From NCBI GenBank assembly GCA_000513555.1, contig ALYD01000002.1, positions 122,461 through 186,460 of the forward strand: 64,000 bases of DNA, given 5' to 3'. The position numbers and the translations under genes are program-made. Within the stretch, counting starts at the first letter, position 1. Every line of letters starts with the position of its first letter. Below are positions 27,358-37,107 of the stretch, piece by piece. The notes beneath the pieces were generated by a model that searched no databases, had not been told where the DNA came from, and saw nothing but the letters and a program-made list of their open reading frames with translations. The stretch comes from Lachnospiraceae bacterium JC7 (GTDB lineage Bacteria; Bacillota; Clostridia; Lachnospirales; Lachnospiraceae).

Positions 27358-28477
27358 ACCTTTTCTTTTTACTGAAAATCCATGAAATAAATATTCCGAT
27401 CATAAACCAGCCGGCAAACACCAGAACAGAGCCTGCAAAAAAACGCTTTTGAAATATCCCATTGTATAACCAGTGACCGGGAAAAATCGCAGATGCTGTG
27501 TCCCAGATTTTTGCCCAGTCCGGAAGCTCGCACAGAAGTCCCGAGAAAAGCGAAACAGCCATGGTACTGACCGGGGAAATCAAAACAAGATTTGAAAATT
27601 TACCCGATATGCAGCATATGATCAAAGCCAATGTGGCGGATGAGCATATATAGATTCCAAAAGCCAGAAATACCATAAGGGGATTACCGTGACCGCTTGT
27701 CGCAAGTACAGGAATGAATCCAAGTAATGCTACAACAACTCCGGGAAGGGATTGGAAGGTAAAAAGCAAAGGTATCTTTCCGTTTTTTACCGCCACTCTT
27801 CTTAAAAGTCCGGTACTGGAATAATTACACATCCATGTTCCGCTTATACAAAGATAAAACATGGCAAACGCAGCATACCATCTGATGCCGAAAAATGTCT
27901 CTTCCTTTTGTACTATACCTTCCTTCCCCATTACGCTCTGTATATCCAAAAGAGACTCTTTTTTCCATACATCCTTAGTTTGACGGCTGAACTCGTTGAG
28001 ATCCTCCTGTTTAACACCTTCTATTTCTCCGATTCTCTTTTCCGCCAGCTTTTCAGACCATACTTTTATGACATCATTAATCACCATTTCGGTAAAAGTC
28101 GTCATATTATAGGAGTCAGCCATTACGGTAATCTGAACCAGTGATTCATATTCACCCTTAGAGATTTTTTCAGAAAAATCCGGAAGGATTTCAATCATGC
28201 CCTGAGCTTTGTTGCCGGCAACCTCTTTTACTGCTTCATCGTAGGTTGTTAAATTAAATTCAAAGCCCTCTTCGGAAGACAGAATATCTATGAGATGTTC
28301 TCCGAGCATACCCTTATCTTCGTTTACGATTTCTATAATTATACCATTAACACTTTCATTATCACTGTATCGGGAAATATATATCGAAACAACCACGGCC
28401 AGAATTATAACCGCAAGGGAAGAAATATCCGTAAGAAGTGCTCTGGTTCTGCCTTTAAGCAATGCAAAATAATTCAT
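27350..28477 (-). CDS. ABC-2 type transporter permease (second subunit)
   Basis: A 375-residue permease with the ABC-2 layout: one N-terminal helix, a large extracytoplasmic domain (residues about 40-200) and five to six C-terminal helices, ending in a basic tail (SKKKRYE). The start overlaps the preceding permease gene by 4 bases. Together with the homologous subunit and the ATPase it should form a heterodimeric exporter. The substrate is unknown. Confidence 0.8.
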   Translation of the reverse strand: MNYFALLKGRTRALLTDISSLAVIILAVVVSIYISRYSDNESVNGIIIEIVNEDKGMLGEHLIDILSSEEGFEFNLTTYDEAVKEVAGNKAQGMIEILPDFSEKISKGEYESLVQITVMADSYNMTTFTEMVINDVIKVWSEKLAEKRIGEIEGVKQEDLNEFSRQTKDVWKKESLLDIQSVMGKEGIVQKEETFFGIRWYAAFAMFYLCISGTWMCNYSSTGLLRRVAVKNGKIPLLFTFQSLPGVVVALLGFIPVLATSGHGNPLMVFLAFGIYICSSATLALIICCISGKFSNLVLISPVSTMAVSLFSGLLCELPDWAKIWDTASAIFPGHWLYNGIFQKRFFAGSVLVFAGWFMIGIFISWIFSKKKRYE

Positions 28478-29682
28478 ACCGCACTCCTTTTTCTGTACAT
28501 AACGAACCCGGCAACAGAAAAAATCAGAAATGCCGCCAGCAGAATAAGCATATCATAAGTATAACGTTCAACCATAAGATTGAACATTGCATTGGAAAAG
28601 ATACTTACACTGGCTCTAAAGGGAGATATCCGCATCAAAAAAGAAACTGCTTCCGGAAGATCAGTCTTGTCCGATAAAAATGCCACCCCCGCTATGGATG
28701 CGGTTCCGAAATAGAGGCCTCCCCAAAGAGCCGATTGTCCGCGTTTAAATAAGGAACCTGTCAGTACCGCCAAGGCAGAAAATACCAGAGAAGTTAATAA
28801 CATTCCCGGAATTACGGATAATGCAAAATTTAATGGTATCTGTCTCAATGCCCGTGCAACCGGAAACATTATCAAAAAAGAAAACATAATCAGAACTGCT
28901 CCGGAAATTATTCTGGAAACATAGTATGTAAACAGTTTTTTGGTAGGAACACTTCTCTTATTAAATATTTCTGTAAGATCAAGGCTCGTAAGATAAATGA
29001 TGGGAAATGAAGACAGATATGCACAAGTGGCAAAAAGAAGTGCTATGGCAAATCTGAAGTGATAGTCTGCTCCAAACAGGAAAATCCCGTTTTTTCCTAT
29101 AACTCTTCCTCGATGAATAAAAACAGTTTGCAGATCATTGACGCCGCCATCCCAGATCCTTATTATCTCTTCCTGACTTAATCCTAGTTTTTCCGCGATT
29201 CCTACAGCGATATTCACAAGCCTTATTCCCTGTCCAAAGACCGACATGCTGCTTTTTATTCCGGAATAGAATGTCAGTGCATCAAAGGAATGGGCCGGGG
29301 AATAGTAAAATTCCAAAACCGCTTTTTTCCCGTTCATTGAATCATTATATGTATCAGGCGGAATATATAAAAAAACCGAAACCTTCCCTTCGTCCACCAG
29401 ACGCTCGCCTGTTTCTTTGTCCTTTACAGGATAAACCGCGACATTACCTTTCCCCACTTCATAATTAACGATTATATTCATCAACTGATTAACACTTTCG
29501 CTGTCATCTTCGTTGAGAATGGCACCGGAGAAAAATGTTTCATTTCCATCCGTAAGTATGGGAGCCAGGAACAGTGCAAACATCAGGACAACAGGAATAG
29601 GCGAAAGCATGGCTATAAAAGCCGTCTTTCCACGGCCGAAGAGTCTTTTTATATCATATAAAATGAATAAAAAAGGATTCAT
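28474..29682 (-). CDS. ABC-2 type transporter permease (first subunit)
   Basis: A 402-residue protein with the same topology as the next gene product: an N-terminal helix, an extracellular domain, then five or six helices from about residue 215. It starts inside the end of the ATPase gene (4-base overlap) and overlaps the next permease by 4 bases, which means tight translational coupling and equal dosage of the two subunits. YhaP/DrrB-like in form. No substrate clue is visible. Confidence 0.8.
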   Translation of the reverse strand: MNPFLFILYDIKRLFGRGKTAFIAMLSPIPVVLMFALFLAPILTDGNETFFSGAILNEDDSESVNQLMNIIVNYEVGKGNVAVYPVKDKETGERLVDEGKVSVFLYIPPDTYNDSMNGKKAVLEFYYSPAHSFDALTFYSGIKSSMSVFGQGIRLVNIAVGIAEKLGLSQEEIIRIWDGGVNDLQTVFIHRGRVIGKNGIFLFGADYHFRFAIALLFATCAYLSSFPIIYLTSLDLTEIFNKRSVPTKKLFTYYVSRIISGAVLIMFSFLIMFPVARALRQIPLNFALSVIPGMLLTSLVFSALAVLTGSLFKRGQSALWGGLYFGTASIAGVAFLSDKTDLPEAVSFLMRISPFRASVSIFSNAMFNLMVERYTYDMLILLAAFLIFSVAGFVMYRKRSAV

Positions 29683-30296
29683 CCGATAAAATGTCCCCCT
29701 TCAATTCTTAGGAACCGGTCTGTAAGAGGCAAAAGAACAGTTGGATTGTGCTCAGTCACGATCATGGAACATCCCTTTTCCTTTTCTGCTCTCAAAAGAT
29801 GTTCGATACACTCTCCTCCGTGGGCATCTATTCCGGCCAGTGGTTCGTCCAGTAACAAATAATCATATTTGCCCATCAAGGCAACAGCCAGATTGACTCT
29901 CCTCCTCTGTCCGCCGGAAAGTCGGTCAACCCGCTTTCTTTTGAAATCCGTCATTTCAAGTTCATTAATGAGATATTCGGCACGCTCTATATTTTCTTTC
30001 CCCTTAAGAGATGACCATGAATATAGATTTTCCAAAACGGTCAATTCCTCAAAAAGAACGATATCCTGTGGCACATAAGCAATTTTTGACTTTGCCGGCT
30101 TCCCCTTCAGACCATCCACGATCACTTCGCCCTCATCAGGTTTAAGAACCATGGCAAGCATGCCTAAAAGTGTGCTCTTCCCGCTTCCGTTCGCACCAAG
30201 CAATGCTACGATCTCTCCTTTTTCAAGTGTAAGGGAAGCATTATCCACTGCCGTATATTTGCCGTATCTTTTAACGAGACCTTTTGCTTCAATCAT
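29679..30296 (-). CDS. ABC transporter ATP-binding protein
   Basis: A 205-residue nucleotide-binding subunit with Walker A GANGSGKST, Q-loop YVPQDIVLFEE, signature LSGGQRRR, Walker B YDYLLLDEPLAGID and the switch histidine in VTEHNP. It is short for the class, with little C-terminal extension. It energises the two ABC-2 permeases encoded downstream with 4-base overlaps. It lies 12 bases after the zinc-ribbon membrane protein gene. Confidence 0.92.
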   Translation of the reverse strand: MIEAKGLVKRYGKYTAVDNASLTLEKGEIVALLGANGSGKSTLLGMLAMVLKPDEGEVIVDGLKGKPAKSKIAYVPQDIVLFEELTVLENLYSWSSLKGKENIERAEYLINELEMTDFKRKRVDRLSGGQRRRVNLAVALMGKYDYLLLDEPLAGIDAHGGECIEHLLRAEKEKGCSMIVTEHNPTVLLPLTDRFLRIEGGHFIG

Positions 30297-30308
30297 TTGT
30301 CATACCTG

Positions 30309-32243
30309 TTATCTGTTTCTGAGTATAAGCGAAAGAACATATGCCAAACGGATAAGTGAATTTCTGTTTCCTGTATCAGCAAGACTCGAATCAATTTTAC
30401 CTAAATCACTCAGGGTTTTGGCATGAATGTTTTCTTTTAACATATCAAGATCCCTTCCGCAATCAATGCCGGATTCCGAAAGGAACATCGGAGCACTGAT
30501 TTTATCGGACCGGAGTTTTTCTCTGTTATAGGTCGTGGTTATTTTAACATGACCTTCCTTTGTTTGTGTCTCGGTTATAAATGTACCTTTTCCATCTGAT
30601 ATTTCCTGACTTACAGAGCCTGTAAAATCGTCCTCCTCAAGATGGATCTTACCTGTATCCTTTTTTCCTTTATGAATAGTAAAGCTTCCGCTTAAATTAC
30701 GATCATCACCGTTAATAGTTCCTGATTCATTGATAGTTAATGAAGATTCACCGAAATTTATCTTTGTCAGAACATCATAGCCCGAACCCGTGGAATAAAC
30801 TCCATCCTCATAATAAAAGCCTTTTCCTTTATCAGACGGAATATCCAGAATGGTCTGTTTTTCTTTTCCGGTATTATAACCACTTAAATTTATGCTGTAT
30901 GAGTCTGTGCCATTGGATGAACTGATAACTACCCCAACAGGTTCATTTTTGTATGAAAATGTCTTTACTGTCACCTCAAGGTTATCATTCTTTTTATCGT
31001 TTTCACCCTTTTCTCCAAAAATATCCTCCGTATCGATATCCATACCGTTTGACATACCTACTACTATGATATTCTTCATTCCTTCAAGAAGATCTGTGGC
31101 TTTCTGACCGCTCACAGTAACACTCACTGTATCGCACTGTTGTGTTTTTCCGAAAACGGTATAATCTTCCTTGGATTTTTCGAATTCTTTTTTGTCTATA
31201 TCGAGAAGCGGACCCTCCAGAAAATCGTTTACCTGTTTTTCCCAGTCAACTTCATTTTCCGAAGACATCCCCGTAAGCATGAGGGTATATCTGTCCATGG
31301 CCTGATAAGCTCCAAGTGACTTTGCACTGTCATCTCCCAACTCATACCTGACCATTGGAGAAGTTGTGTTTAGCGGGGAATAAATAAATTCATTTCCGTT
31401 ATAATATATGCCTCCTGTTCCGAGAGAAGTGTCAGCCATACTTACCGATAAAATATATGAGGTATCCCCGTTTCCGGAATCATAGCTGTATGATTGTGTC
31501 AAATTATAACTCTGATCTTCACCGCCTACTGCATCCGATTCAACCGTTGTAACTTTGGTAGTGGTATGTGAATCCTTTGTGTCATCCATTCCGAGATGAA
31601 GCATTATTTCAACAGGTTTCGAGCCGAAATCTGTAAATCCGTCACTGAAATTTCTGGTAACATCCACAATATTCTCCGCAAACATCGTTTTGGGATCTTT
31701 AAACATTCCCGGTAAGAACCTGATGGCGCAAAATGCCCCCACACCAAGAACTGCCACAACAGCTATAACGGCTCCGATTCCAAATACTATCCCGGAACCC
31801 TTCTTTTTCTTCGGCTGAACCGTGCCATATCCCATATCAGACTGGCCATACATGTTGGGCTGGCCATACATATTCGGATGTCCCTGCATGTTGGGCTGAC
31901 CATACATATTCGGCTGCCCCTGCATACCGGACTGCCCATACATATTCGACTGCCCCTGCATACCGGACTGACCGTACATATTCGGCTGCCCCTGCATACC
32001 GGACTGCCCATACATATTCGGCTGCCCCTGCATACCGGACTGCCCATACATATTCGGCTGCCCCTGCATACCGGGTTGACCGTACATATTTGGCTGTCCC
32101 TGCATACCGGACTGATTCTGTGTCTGCTGTATATTTTCTCCTCTTTGTTCCTGTGTCATGTTTTCCAGAGGAGCCCCGCACTTTCTGCAAAACTTCATAG
32201 TATCATTAACCGGAGCGCCACATTTCTTACAAGTCATTTGCAT
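30309..32243 (-). CDS. Zinc-ribbon membrane protein with [11 protein letters not shown] repeats
   Basis: A 644-residue protein. Residues 4-26 are a zinc ribbon with two CxxC pairs (CKKCGAP and CRKCGAP). Residues 46-135 are about seven 12-residue repeats of [12 protein letters not shown]. One transmembrane helix follows at roughly 149-172 after a KKKK motif, so the ribbon and repeats are cytoplasmic and the remaining 470 residues are outside. The outer domain is beta-rich, polar, and of no recognised family, resembling other Lachnospiraceae zinc-ribbon-plus-sensor proteins. It is the first gene of the ABC exporter operon, with a GGAGG site. It may sense or receive the exported substrate. Confidence 0.75.
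   Translation of the reverse strand: MQMTCKKCGAPVNDTMKFCRKCGAPLENMTQEQRGENIQQTQNQSGMQGQPNMYGQPGMQGQPNMYGQSGMQGQPNMYGQSGMQGQPNMYGQSGMQGQSNMYGQSGMQGQPNMYGQPNMQGHPNMYGQPNMYGQSDMGYGTVQPKKKKGSGIVFGIGAVIAVVAVLGVGAFCAIRFLPGMFKDPKTMFAENIVDVTRNFSDGFTDFGSKPVEIMLHLGMDDTKDSHTTTKVTTVESDAVGGEDQSYNLTQSYSYDSGNGDTSYILSVSMADTSLGTGGIYYNGNEFIYSPLNTTSPMVRYELGDDSAKSLGAYQAMDRYTLMLTGMSSENEVDWEKQVNDFLEGPLLDIDKKEFEKSKEDYTVFGKTQQCDTVSVTVSGQKATDLLEGMKNIIVVGMSNGMDIDTEDIFGEKGENDKKNDNLEVTVKTFSYKNEPVGVVISSSNGTDSYSINLSGYNTGKEKQTILDIPSDKGKGFYYEDGVYSTGSGYDVLTKINFGESSLTINESGTINGDDRNLSGSFTIHKGKKDTGKIHLEEDDFTGSVSQEISDGKGTFITETQTKEGHVKITTTYNREKLRSDKISAPMFLSESGIDCGRDLDMLKENIHAKTLSDLGKIDSSLADTGNRNSLIRLAYVLSLILRNR
31839..32108. repeat. 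36-bp tandem repeats encoding the Gly/Gln/Met linker
   Basis: About seven near-identical 36-bp units in the zinc-ribbon protein gene, each encoding [12 protein letters not shown] or a variant. Near-identity at the DNA level suggests recent slippage or recombination, so copy number may vary between strains. Confidence 0.9.
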
Positions 32244-32470
32244 AGTATCCTCCCTACCGGATCATATACTCGTAAACACTTTTAACTGTCCCTTCCATTT
32301 GTCTCTTCACAAGCGTTTACTTGCTATATATTCGAACAACAAAACTCCATATCTATTCTTTATTTCGGCAAAGATAAAATTTTTATCAACCCGTTTAGAC
32401 ACATAAGACATGAAAATGTCTTTGGAAGGTCTGCCCGGAAAGATTATTAATTCCTGCTCACCCGGAGACA

Positions 32471-32558
32471 AAAATCACCTCTATTACAGCGGAAAACAAC
32501 ACTGTACCAGAGGTGATTTTCAGATAATTCTGTATGCCTCTGTCACAGAGGTTTTTTT
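32471..32558. terminator. Pair of hairpins downstream of the 32.6 kb lipoprotein
   Basis: AAAATCACCTCT (32471-32482) pairs with AGAGGTGATTTT (32509-32520) and on the minus strand is followed by Ts: a terminator for the lipoprotein gene. CCTCTG-TCA-CAGAGG at 32537-32551 is followed on the plus strand by seven Ts. The remainder of 32244-32598 is AT-rich and should hold the promoter of the exporter operon; I see no gene in it. Confidence 0.75.
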
Positions 32559-32598
32559 AGTCTGACTATACGACTTGCAGATATTTATCCGGATGACA

Positions 32599-33792
32599 TT
32601 ACTCCAGCTCCATCCCGCCGAGAAACTCTTCGATTATAGAATCCGTAGCCATCTGCTTTTTCTCATCAGCACAGTAGGATGTAGAAATTTTTATCACAAA
32701 GATATCATCATTTCTTGGAACAAAATAGTTCACATATACATGTTCTCCGTCTTTATAAGGACCGTCACTCACAAGCGATGTGCATCCCTCGATATCTTTA
32801 AATGTTACATCATCCGTCCTTACAAGGATCGCATTTTCATCGAAAAGATTAGATTTGAGTTCGGAAACTGCACTGTCCATATCAGAACCGTTTCTGGAAT
32901 ATATTTCCATCAGGAAGTCATTCCAGTCATCGCTGTTCACATTTGTAAATATATCGGCACCGTCCATCTCATGTGCGCAGATCTCCCGCATATCAAACTG
33001 AGCTGTGTATGCGAAATTGCCCGCATAATGAATCTGCTGGTCTTCTTCTCTGGTTGGGGGAGCATTCAAAACAGGCACCGGCGCCCATCCATACTCCTGA
33101 TACTGAGTGATGTACAGCCCGTTATTGTTGATATAGTTTGCCAATGTCTCACTGAGATACTTATCACGGTTAATGCAGGCATCAAGATATGCAGCCTTTA
33201 AACCCACTGATCCGAAAAGCTTATCAAGGGAGGCATCAAAGCCGGAACCATCCTCCAGAAATTCAAAATCAGTAACCATCGGTCCTCCTTCGGATGCATC
33301 AATATGTGCTATTCCTCCGAAAGAACTGCCGCTGCCATCTATAAGGGATGTATTGGCTAAGAGATATCTGTGTATCACATAATCTCCCCATAACTTCACG
33401 TCCTTCGGATCACTGTCATCTACCTTTAAAACGTTGGGCACGCATATGGTGAGATCAGATCCCACATCCCCAAAACTGTTCTCTACAAGAAAATGGCAGA
33501 CACCGTCTGCATAATCAGCCCAGTCCTCAGGACCATAGTAATGAAATTCCGGAAGGGGTAAAGTTGGATAATCGATCTCCGCATCCTTTGATTCCTCTTC
33601 CCCGGTCTCCTCAGTGGATTCTACAGTAGTCTCTTCGGTTTCTGCCGGAGCAGTTGTTGTTTCTTCCGCAGTTGAAACAGCTTCTGTTGTCGCTGCCTCT
33701 GTTGCATCTGCATTCTTTTGAGATTTCTGACATCCGATCATTCCAAATGCAATCACAAAAACTGTCATTGCCAATGCTGCCTTATTTCTCAT
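32599..33792 (-). CDS. Secreted lipoprotein of unknown function
   Basis: A 397-residue protein with a signal peptide and lipobox near residue 20 (IGCQ), followed by a Thr/Glu/Ala-rich low-complexity spacer to about residue 75 (repeated TTEA, AEETT), typical of a wall-spanning linker. The folded part begins at about residue 80 and has no family I recognise; it contains repeated aromatic/acidic strands. Good GGAGG site. It is monocistronic, between cbiG and the hairpins at 32.5 kb, and follows cbiG by 21 bases, so it could be read through from the cob genes. Confidence 0.7.
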   Translation of the reverse strand: MRNKAALAMTVFVIAFGMIGCQKSQKNADATEAATTEAVSTAEETTTAPAETEETTVESTEETGEEESKDAEIDYPTLPLPEFHYYGPEDWADYADGVCHFLVENSFGDVGSDLTICVPNVLKVDDSDPKDVKLWGDYVIHRYLLANTSLIDGSGSSFGGIAHIDASEGGPMVTDFEFLEDGSGFDASLDKLFGSVGLKAAYLDACINRDKYLSETLANYINNNGLYITQYQEYGWAPVPVLNAPPTREEDQQIHYAGNFAYTAQFDMREICAHEMDGADIFTNVNSDDWNDFLMEIYSRNGSDMDSAVSELKSNLFDENAILVRTDDVTFKDIEGCTSLVSDGPYKDGEHVYVNYFVPRNDDIFVIKISTSYCADEKKQMATDSIIEEFLGGMELE

Positions 33793-33813
33793 ACTACCTT
33801 CCTCCTATAAAAC

Positions 33814-34944
33814 TCACACCGCAACAGCCACAGCCAGTGTCACGTTCCCGTAGATCTGTTTATTCACCAGCACCTTTTCCTGGCCGTTTTTTGACGCAGC
33901 ATAGGCTGCTGCCCTTTCGCAGACATTGGAAACACCCGTAACGCTCTGAACGAAGGCGCTTGCCGCGAAGTCACCGTCAACCGAGCGGAGCTCCTCCGCA
34001 GAATATGTGATGAAAGGTATTTCTCTCTTATAACTAAAGGTCAGTATCCCCTGCTCATTCTTTTTTATGTCAATGCTTACAAGCGCCGCCACCGCCGAAG
34101 GCTCGATTCCGGCGGACTTAAGGCAGTTGTCATAGGCCTTCATAACATCCTCTTCAGAAACACCCTTACGCGCTCCTATCCCGACATATACCCGCTTCGC
34201 CGTGAGCCTCAGTCCGATGGCATTGAATGGTCTGATAACCGGCTCCTCATAATCAAGAAGTTTAGACCGGTAACTGATGACTATATCCGCCTTATCGATT
34301 TCTTTCGATGATACCATCTCTGCTTCCCCGATACCCGGTCTCTTCCGGAGATTCTCCATGCTAATGTCACTGTATATCCGTAATTTCTCGCCTCTCAGCA
34401 CCTTCGCCGCAACTTCCTTTGCCTTTCCGAAATCGGAAAGTATAAATCCGTTTTCCTTCGCAAATACATCTACAGAAAAGGCTCCCTCTATATCAGAAGC
34501 TGTGGTGATAACAGGCTCGGCAGAAATGAGTTTCGAAATAAACAATGTAAGTTCATTGGCTCCCCCAAGATGCCCGGAAAGGAGGGAAATAACAAAATGC
34601 CCGGCCTCATCAATGACCAGAACCGCAGGATCCTCCGATTTATGTTTGATGAAGGGCGCAATGGCTCTAACGGCAATTCCCGTAGATCCGATAAAGATGA
34701 TTGCAGAAGCTTTTTCACCTTCTTTTCCCGAACTATACCAAAGTGCCATCAGTTCGCTTAATTCCCTTGGATCTGAAATCTCCGGAAGGGCCTTCGTTTT
34801 TGCGTGGAGACCGATATCCCATGTCCTGTCCCCGGGCAGCCCGAAAATATCCCTTGGCAGTCTCTCCGCCCCAAGGCATCTTTCTTTGATGCTTTCCCCC
34901 AGACGATATCCCTTTTCTGTAAAAGCGATGATTTCTACTCTCAC
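33814..34944 (-). CDS. cbiG: Cobalt-precorrin-5A hydrolase (CbiG)
   Basis: Opens the lactone ring and releases acetaldehyde in the anaerobic corrin pathway. The roughly 376-residue protein contains IIFIGSTGIAVRAIAPFIKHKSEDPAVLVIDE, FVISLLSGHLGGANELT, and the C-terminal VYVGIGARKGVSEEDVMKAYD with AVAALVSIDIKKNE; the phrases are the N, middle and C domains of CbiG. I place the start at the GTG at 34944 (AAAGGAGG seven bases upstream); an upstream TTG at 34971 has no such site. It is the marker of the anaerobic route, with CbiD at 46 kb. It follows cbiF by about 100 bases. Confidence 0.93.
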   Translation of the reverse strand: MRVEIIAFTEKGYRLGESIKERCLGAERLPRDIFGLPGDRTWDIGLHAKTKALPEISDPRELSELMALWYSSGKEGEKASAIIFIGSTGIAVRAIAPFIKHKSEDPAVLVIDEAGHFVISLLSGHLGGANELTLFISKLISAEPVITTASDIEGAFSVDVFAKENGFILSDFGKAKEVAAKVLRGEKLRIYSDISMENLRKRPGIGEAEMVSSKEIDKADIVISYRSKLLDYEEPVIRPFNAIGLRLTAKRVYVGIGARKGVSEEDVMKAYDNCLKSAGIEPSAVAALVSIDIKKNEQGILTFSYKREIPFITYSAEELRSVDGDFAASAFVQSVTGVSNVCERAAAYAASKNGQEKVLVNKQIYGNVTLAVAVAV

Positions 34945-35051
34945 AAAGCGCCTCCTTTTAGTAATTTCCAATCCAGTCTTCTATCGTGCCGGAATACTGC
35001 CATGAATACCTGTTCAATACTATAAGATAAAACCAGGTATTTTATCACAAA

Positions 35052-35837
35052 TTACTTTCCGGTCCTCTCTCCCCTGTAAGCTGTAACAAAATTACGGTCA
35101 TAGAGCTTCGAGTATTCGTATACTGTTTTATCGTCAATTGCAGCTCCGACTATTATCAAAGCCTGCTTCATATTTCCGTCTTCGCGCCTTGCTTCGTCAC
35201 GCTGAAATGCCTCAGGTAGCTCTGCCAATGTTGTCCTCACCACTTCCTCATCAGGCCATGTGGCCCTGAACACCACCGCTGTAGGAGTATCTTCACCGTA
35301 CCCTCCTGCAATCAGTTCATCTCTTACCTTTTCAGATAATGTGGCAGACAAAAACAAAACCATTGTAGCCCGGTGTTCAGCAAGCTTTCTCAGCTTTTCC
35401 TTCTCAGGCACCGGCGTCCGGCCCTCCGCTCTTGTGATGATGACTGTCTGAGTCACTCCGGGAAGAGTATATTCTGTTTTAAGTGCTGCCGCGGCTCCCG
35501 AAAAGGAACTTACTCCCGGACAGACATCATACTCTATATCATTTTGCTTAAGCCAGTCCATCTGCTCACGTATGGCCCCATATAAGCTGGGATCCCCTGT
35601 GTGGAGCCTCACCACCGTCATTTTTTCTCTCTCGGCTCTCTTGTAGACCTCTGTGACATCATCAAGATTCATTTCCTTTGAATCAAAGATCTCTGCTGTT
35701 TCCCTGCAATTTGAAAGAAGCTCAGCATTAACCAGAGAGCCGGCATAAATAACTATGTCCGCCTCTCTCAGTAGTCTCAGTCCCTTAACTGTAATAAGCT
35801 CCGGATCCCCCGGACCCGCTCCCACAAAATGTACCAT
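35052..35837 (-). CDS. cbiF: Cobalt-precorrin-4 C11-methyltransferase (CbiF/CobM)
   Basis: SAM-dependent methylation of C-11. The 261-residue protein has VHFVGAGPGDPELITVKG at the N-terminus, VIYAGSLVNAELL, VRLHTGDPSLYGAIREQMDWL, DVCPGVSSFSGAAAALKTEY and TLPGVTQTVIITRAEGRTPVP, all signature stretches of CobM/CbiF. The last 20 codons contain a perfect copy of the 15-bp Rep-type box (35084-35098). It is upstream of cbiG on the same strand and forms a separate cob block from the main one at 6-25 kb. Confidence 0.95.
   Translation of the reverse strand: MVHFVGAGPGDPELITVKGLRLLREADIVIYAGSLVNAELLSNCRETAEIFDSKEMNLDDVTEVYKRAEREKMTVVRLHTGDPSLYGAIREQMDWLKQNDIEYDVCPGVSSFSGAAAALKTEYTLPGVTQTVIITRAEGRTPVPEKEKLRKLAEHRATMVLFLSATLSEKVRDELIAGGYGEDTPTAVVFRATWPDEEVVRTTLAELPEAFQRDEARREDGNMKQALIIVGAAIDDKTVYEYSKLYDRNFVTAYRGERTGK
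35084..35098 (+). promoter_or_regulatory. Isolated Rep-type box inside cbiF
   Basis: TAACAAAATTACGGT, identical to the best origin iterons but about 16 kb from the origin and inside coding sequence (encoding part of RNFVTA on the minus strand). Confidence 0.5.
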
Positions 35838-35911
35838 TGTTTATCTCCCACTATGTGACATTTATTTTCATTATACCAAAAAGATGTACATAATCGAGAC
35901 AGCCTATTAGT

Positions 35912-37060
35912 TTACCAGTCCTTAACAGAGCCATCGAAATATCTGAAGGCATCATTACTTCCACGGCTCTTTGCCGGATACAATTCTGAGACATTGTCAG
36001 CTAACTCCACACCTATTCCGGGTGCCTCCGGAATCACCATGAAGCCATCCTTGAATCTAAGAGGTTCCTTGACCATAGCGTCCTCAGCACCATTCAGGCA
36101 GAATCCGGGAAGCTCCTGAATGCCCAGGTTTGGAATAGAAGCGCATATCTGGAGGCATGCAGCTGTTGACACAGGTCCCAGCGGATTATGAGGTATGAGC
36201 AGAACATCGCTTGCCTCAGCTATAGCAGCAACCTTCTTTGTTGCAGTGATTCCGCCCATTGCACATACATCCGGACGGACATACTGTGCAGCACCTCTCC
36301 GGATCAGCATCTCATACTCTTTTATATTTATGAACCTCTCACCTGTGGCTATAGGTACCGGAACCTTAGAAGCCACCTGCTCCATTGTGTCGAGGTTGTC
36401 AGGAGTAACAGGATCCTCAAAAACCATAGGGCGATACTTTGCAACTTCGTTTCCGAAGGTTATGGCCTCCGGCAATGTCATTCCCCTGTGATTTTCAAGT
36501 ATCAGATCGAAGTAGTTTCCTACAGTCTCCCTGATTATCCTTACCTTCTCTACTTCATCCTCTATACGACCGGAATAAAACTCATCATACCCCTCTTTAG
36601 CAGACTTCTGCGGCCCATTCACAAATATCTTTGCTGCATTAAAGCCCATCTCCTGAAGCTTTTTATACTCTTCCTTAAGTACTGAAAGATCATTGGTATG
36701 CTTCATAACGGAAGCATAGACCCTCACCCTATCCCTCGTCTTTCCGCCAAGCAGCTGATATACCGGTACTCCCAGCGCCTTTCCTTTTATGTCCCAAAGA
36801 GCTATATCAATGGCAGATATGGCACTCATTATCACAGAACCCCGGAAATAGGTCGCCCGATAAAGATTTTGTGTTATGTCCTCGATATTAAAGGGGTCCT
36901 TTCCCATAAGATACGGTGCAAACTTTTCAATTGCATTAGCAGTGGAGCTGAGAAAGCCCCAGTTACCGGCTTCACCAAGACCTGTTATGCCTGCATCAGT
37001 ATATATATGCACAAAGAGATAATGCTTTGCATAAATCAGTTTTACATCAGTGATTTTCAT
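35912..37060 (-). CDS. Enolase-superfamily sugar-acid dehydratase (galactonate/mannonate-dehydratase-like) 1
   Basis: A 382-residue enzyme of the mandelate racemase/muconate lactonizing group that should dehydrate an aldonic acid. It has MKITDVKLIY at the capping-domain start, ITGLGEAGNWG, AISAIDIALWDIKGKALGVPVYQLLGG, metal/acid-base positions in LILENHRGM, MVFEDPVTPDN and PIATGERF, and the late LIPHNPLGPVSTAA. The usual KxK is replaced by AAKIFVNGP, as in the D-galactonate/mannonate dehydratase branch. It is one of three homologues in this island; the differing active sites suggest different substrates. Confidence 0.82.
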   Translation of the reverse strand: MKITDVKLIYAKHYLFVHIYTDAGITGLGEAGNWGFLSSTANAIEKFAPYLMGKDPFNIEDITQNLYRATYFRGSVIMSAISAIDIALWDIKGKALGVPVYQLLGGKTRDRVRVYASVMKHTNDLSVLKEEYKKLQEMGFNAAKIFVNGPQKSAKEGYDEFYSGRIEDEVEKVRIIRETVGNYFDLILENHRGMTLPEAITFGNEVAKYRPMVFEDPVTPDNLDTMEQVASKVPVPIATGERFINIKEYEMLIRRGAAQYVRPDVCAMGGITATKKVAAIAEASDVLLIPHNPLGPVSTAACLQICASIPNLGIQELPGFCLNGAEDAMVKEPLRFKDGFMVIPEAPGIGVELADNVSELYPAKSRGSNDAFRYFDGSVKDW

Positions 37061-37107
37061 TTAAACTCCATTCTGCCATTATTGGCTGTTTGATATTTCT
37101 ATTTTTA

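Noticed and set aside
31839..32108. CRISPR array
   Set aside because: The 36-bp units are contiguous coding repeats with no spacers; no cas gene is present anywhere in the window.
31878..32285. Plus-strand frames rich in [10 protein letters not shown] repeats
   Set aside because: They are the mirror of the tandem repeats of the zinc-ribbon gene; they have no ribosome site and no independent similarity.
36188..36685. Long plus-strand frames over the dehydratase genes (also at 39686-40429)
   Set aside because: They run antisense through intact enzymes, without ribosome sites or protein-like composition.
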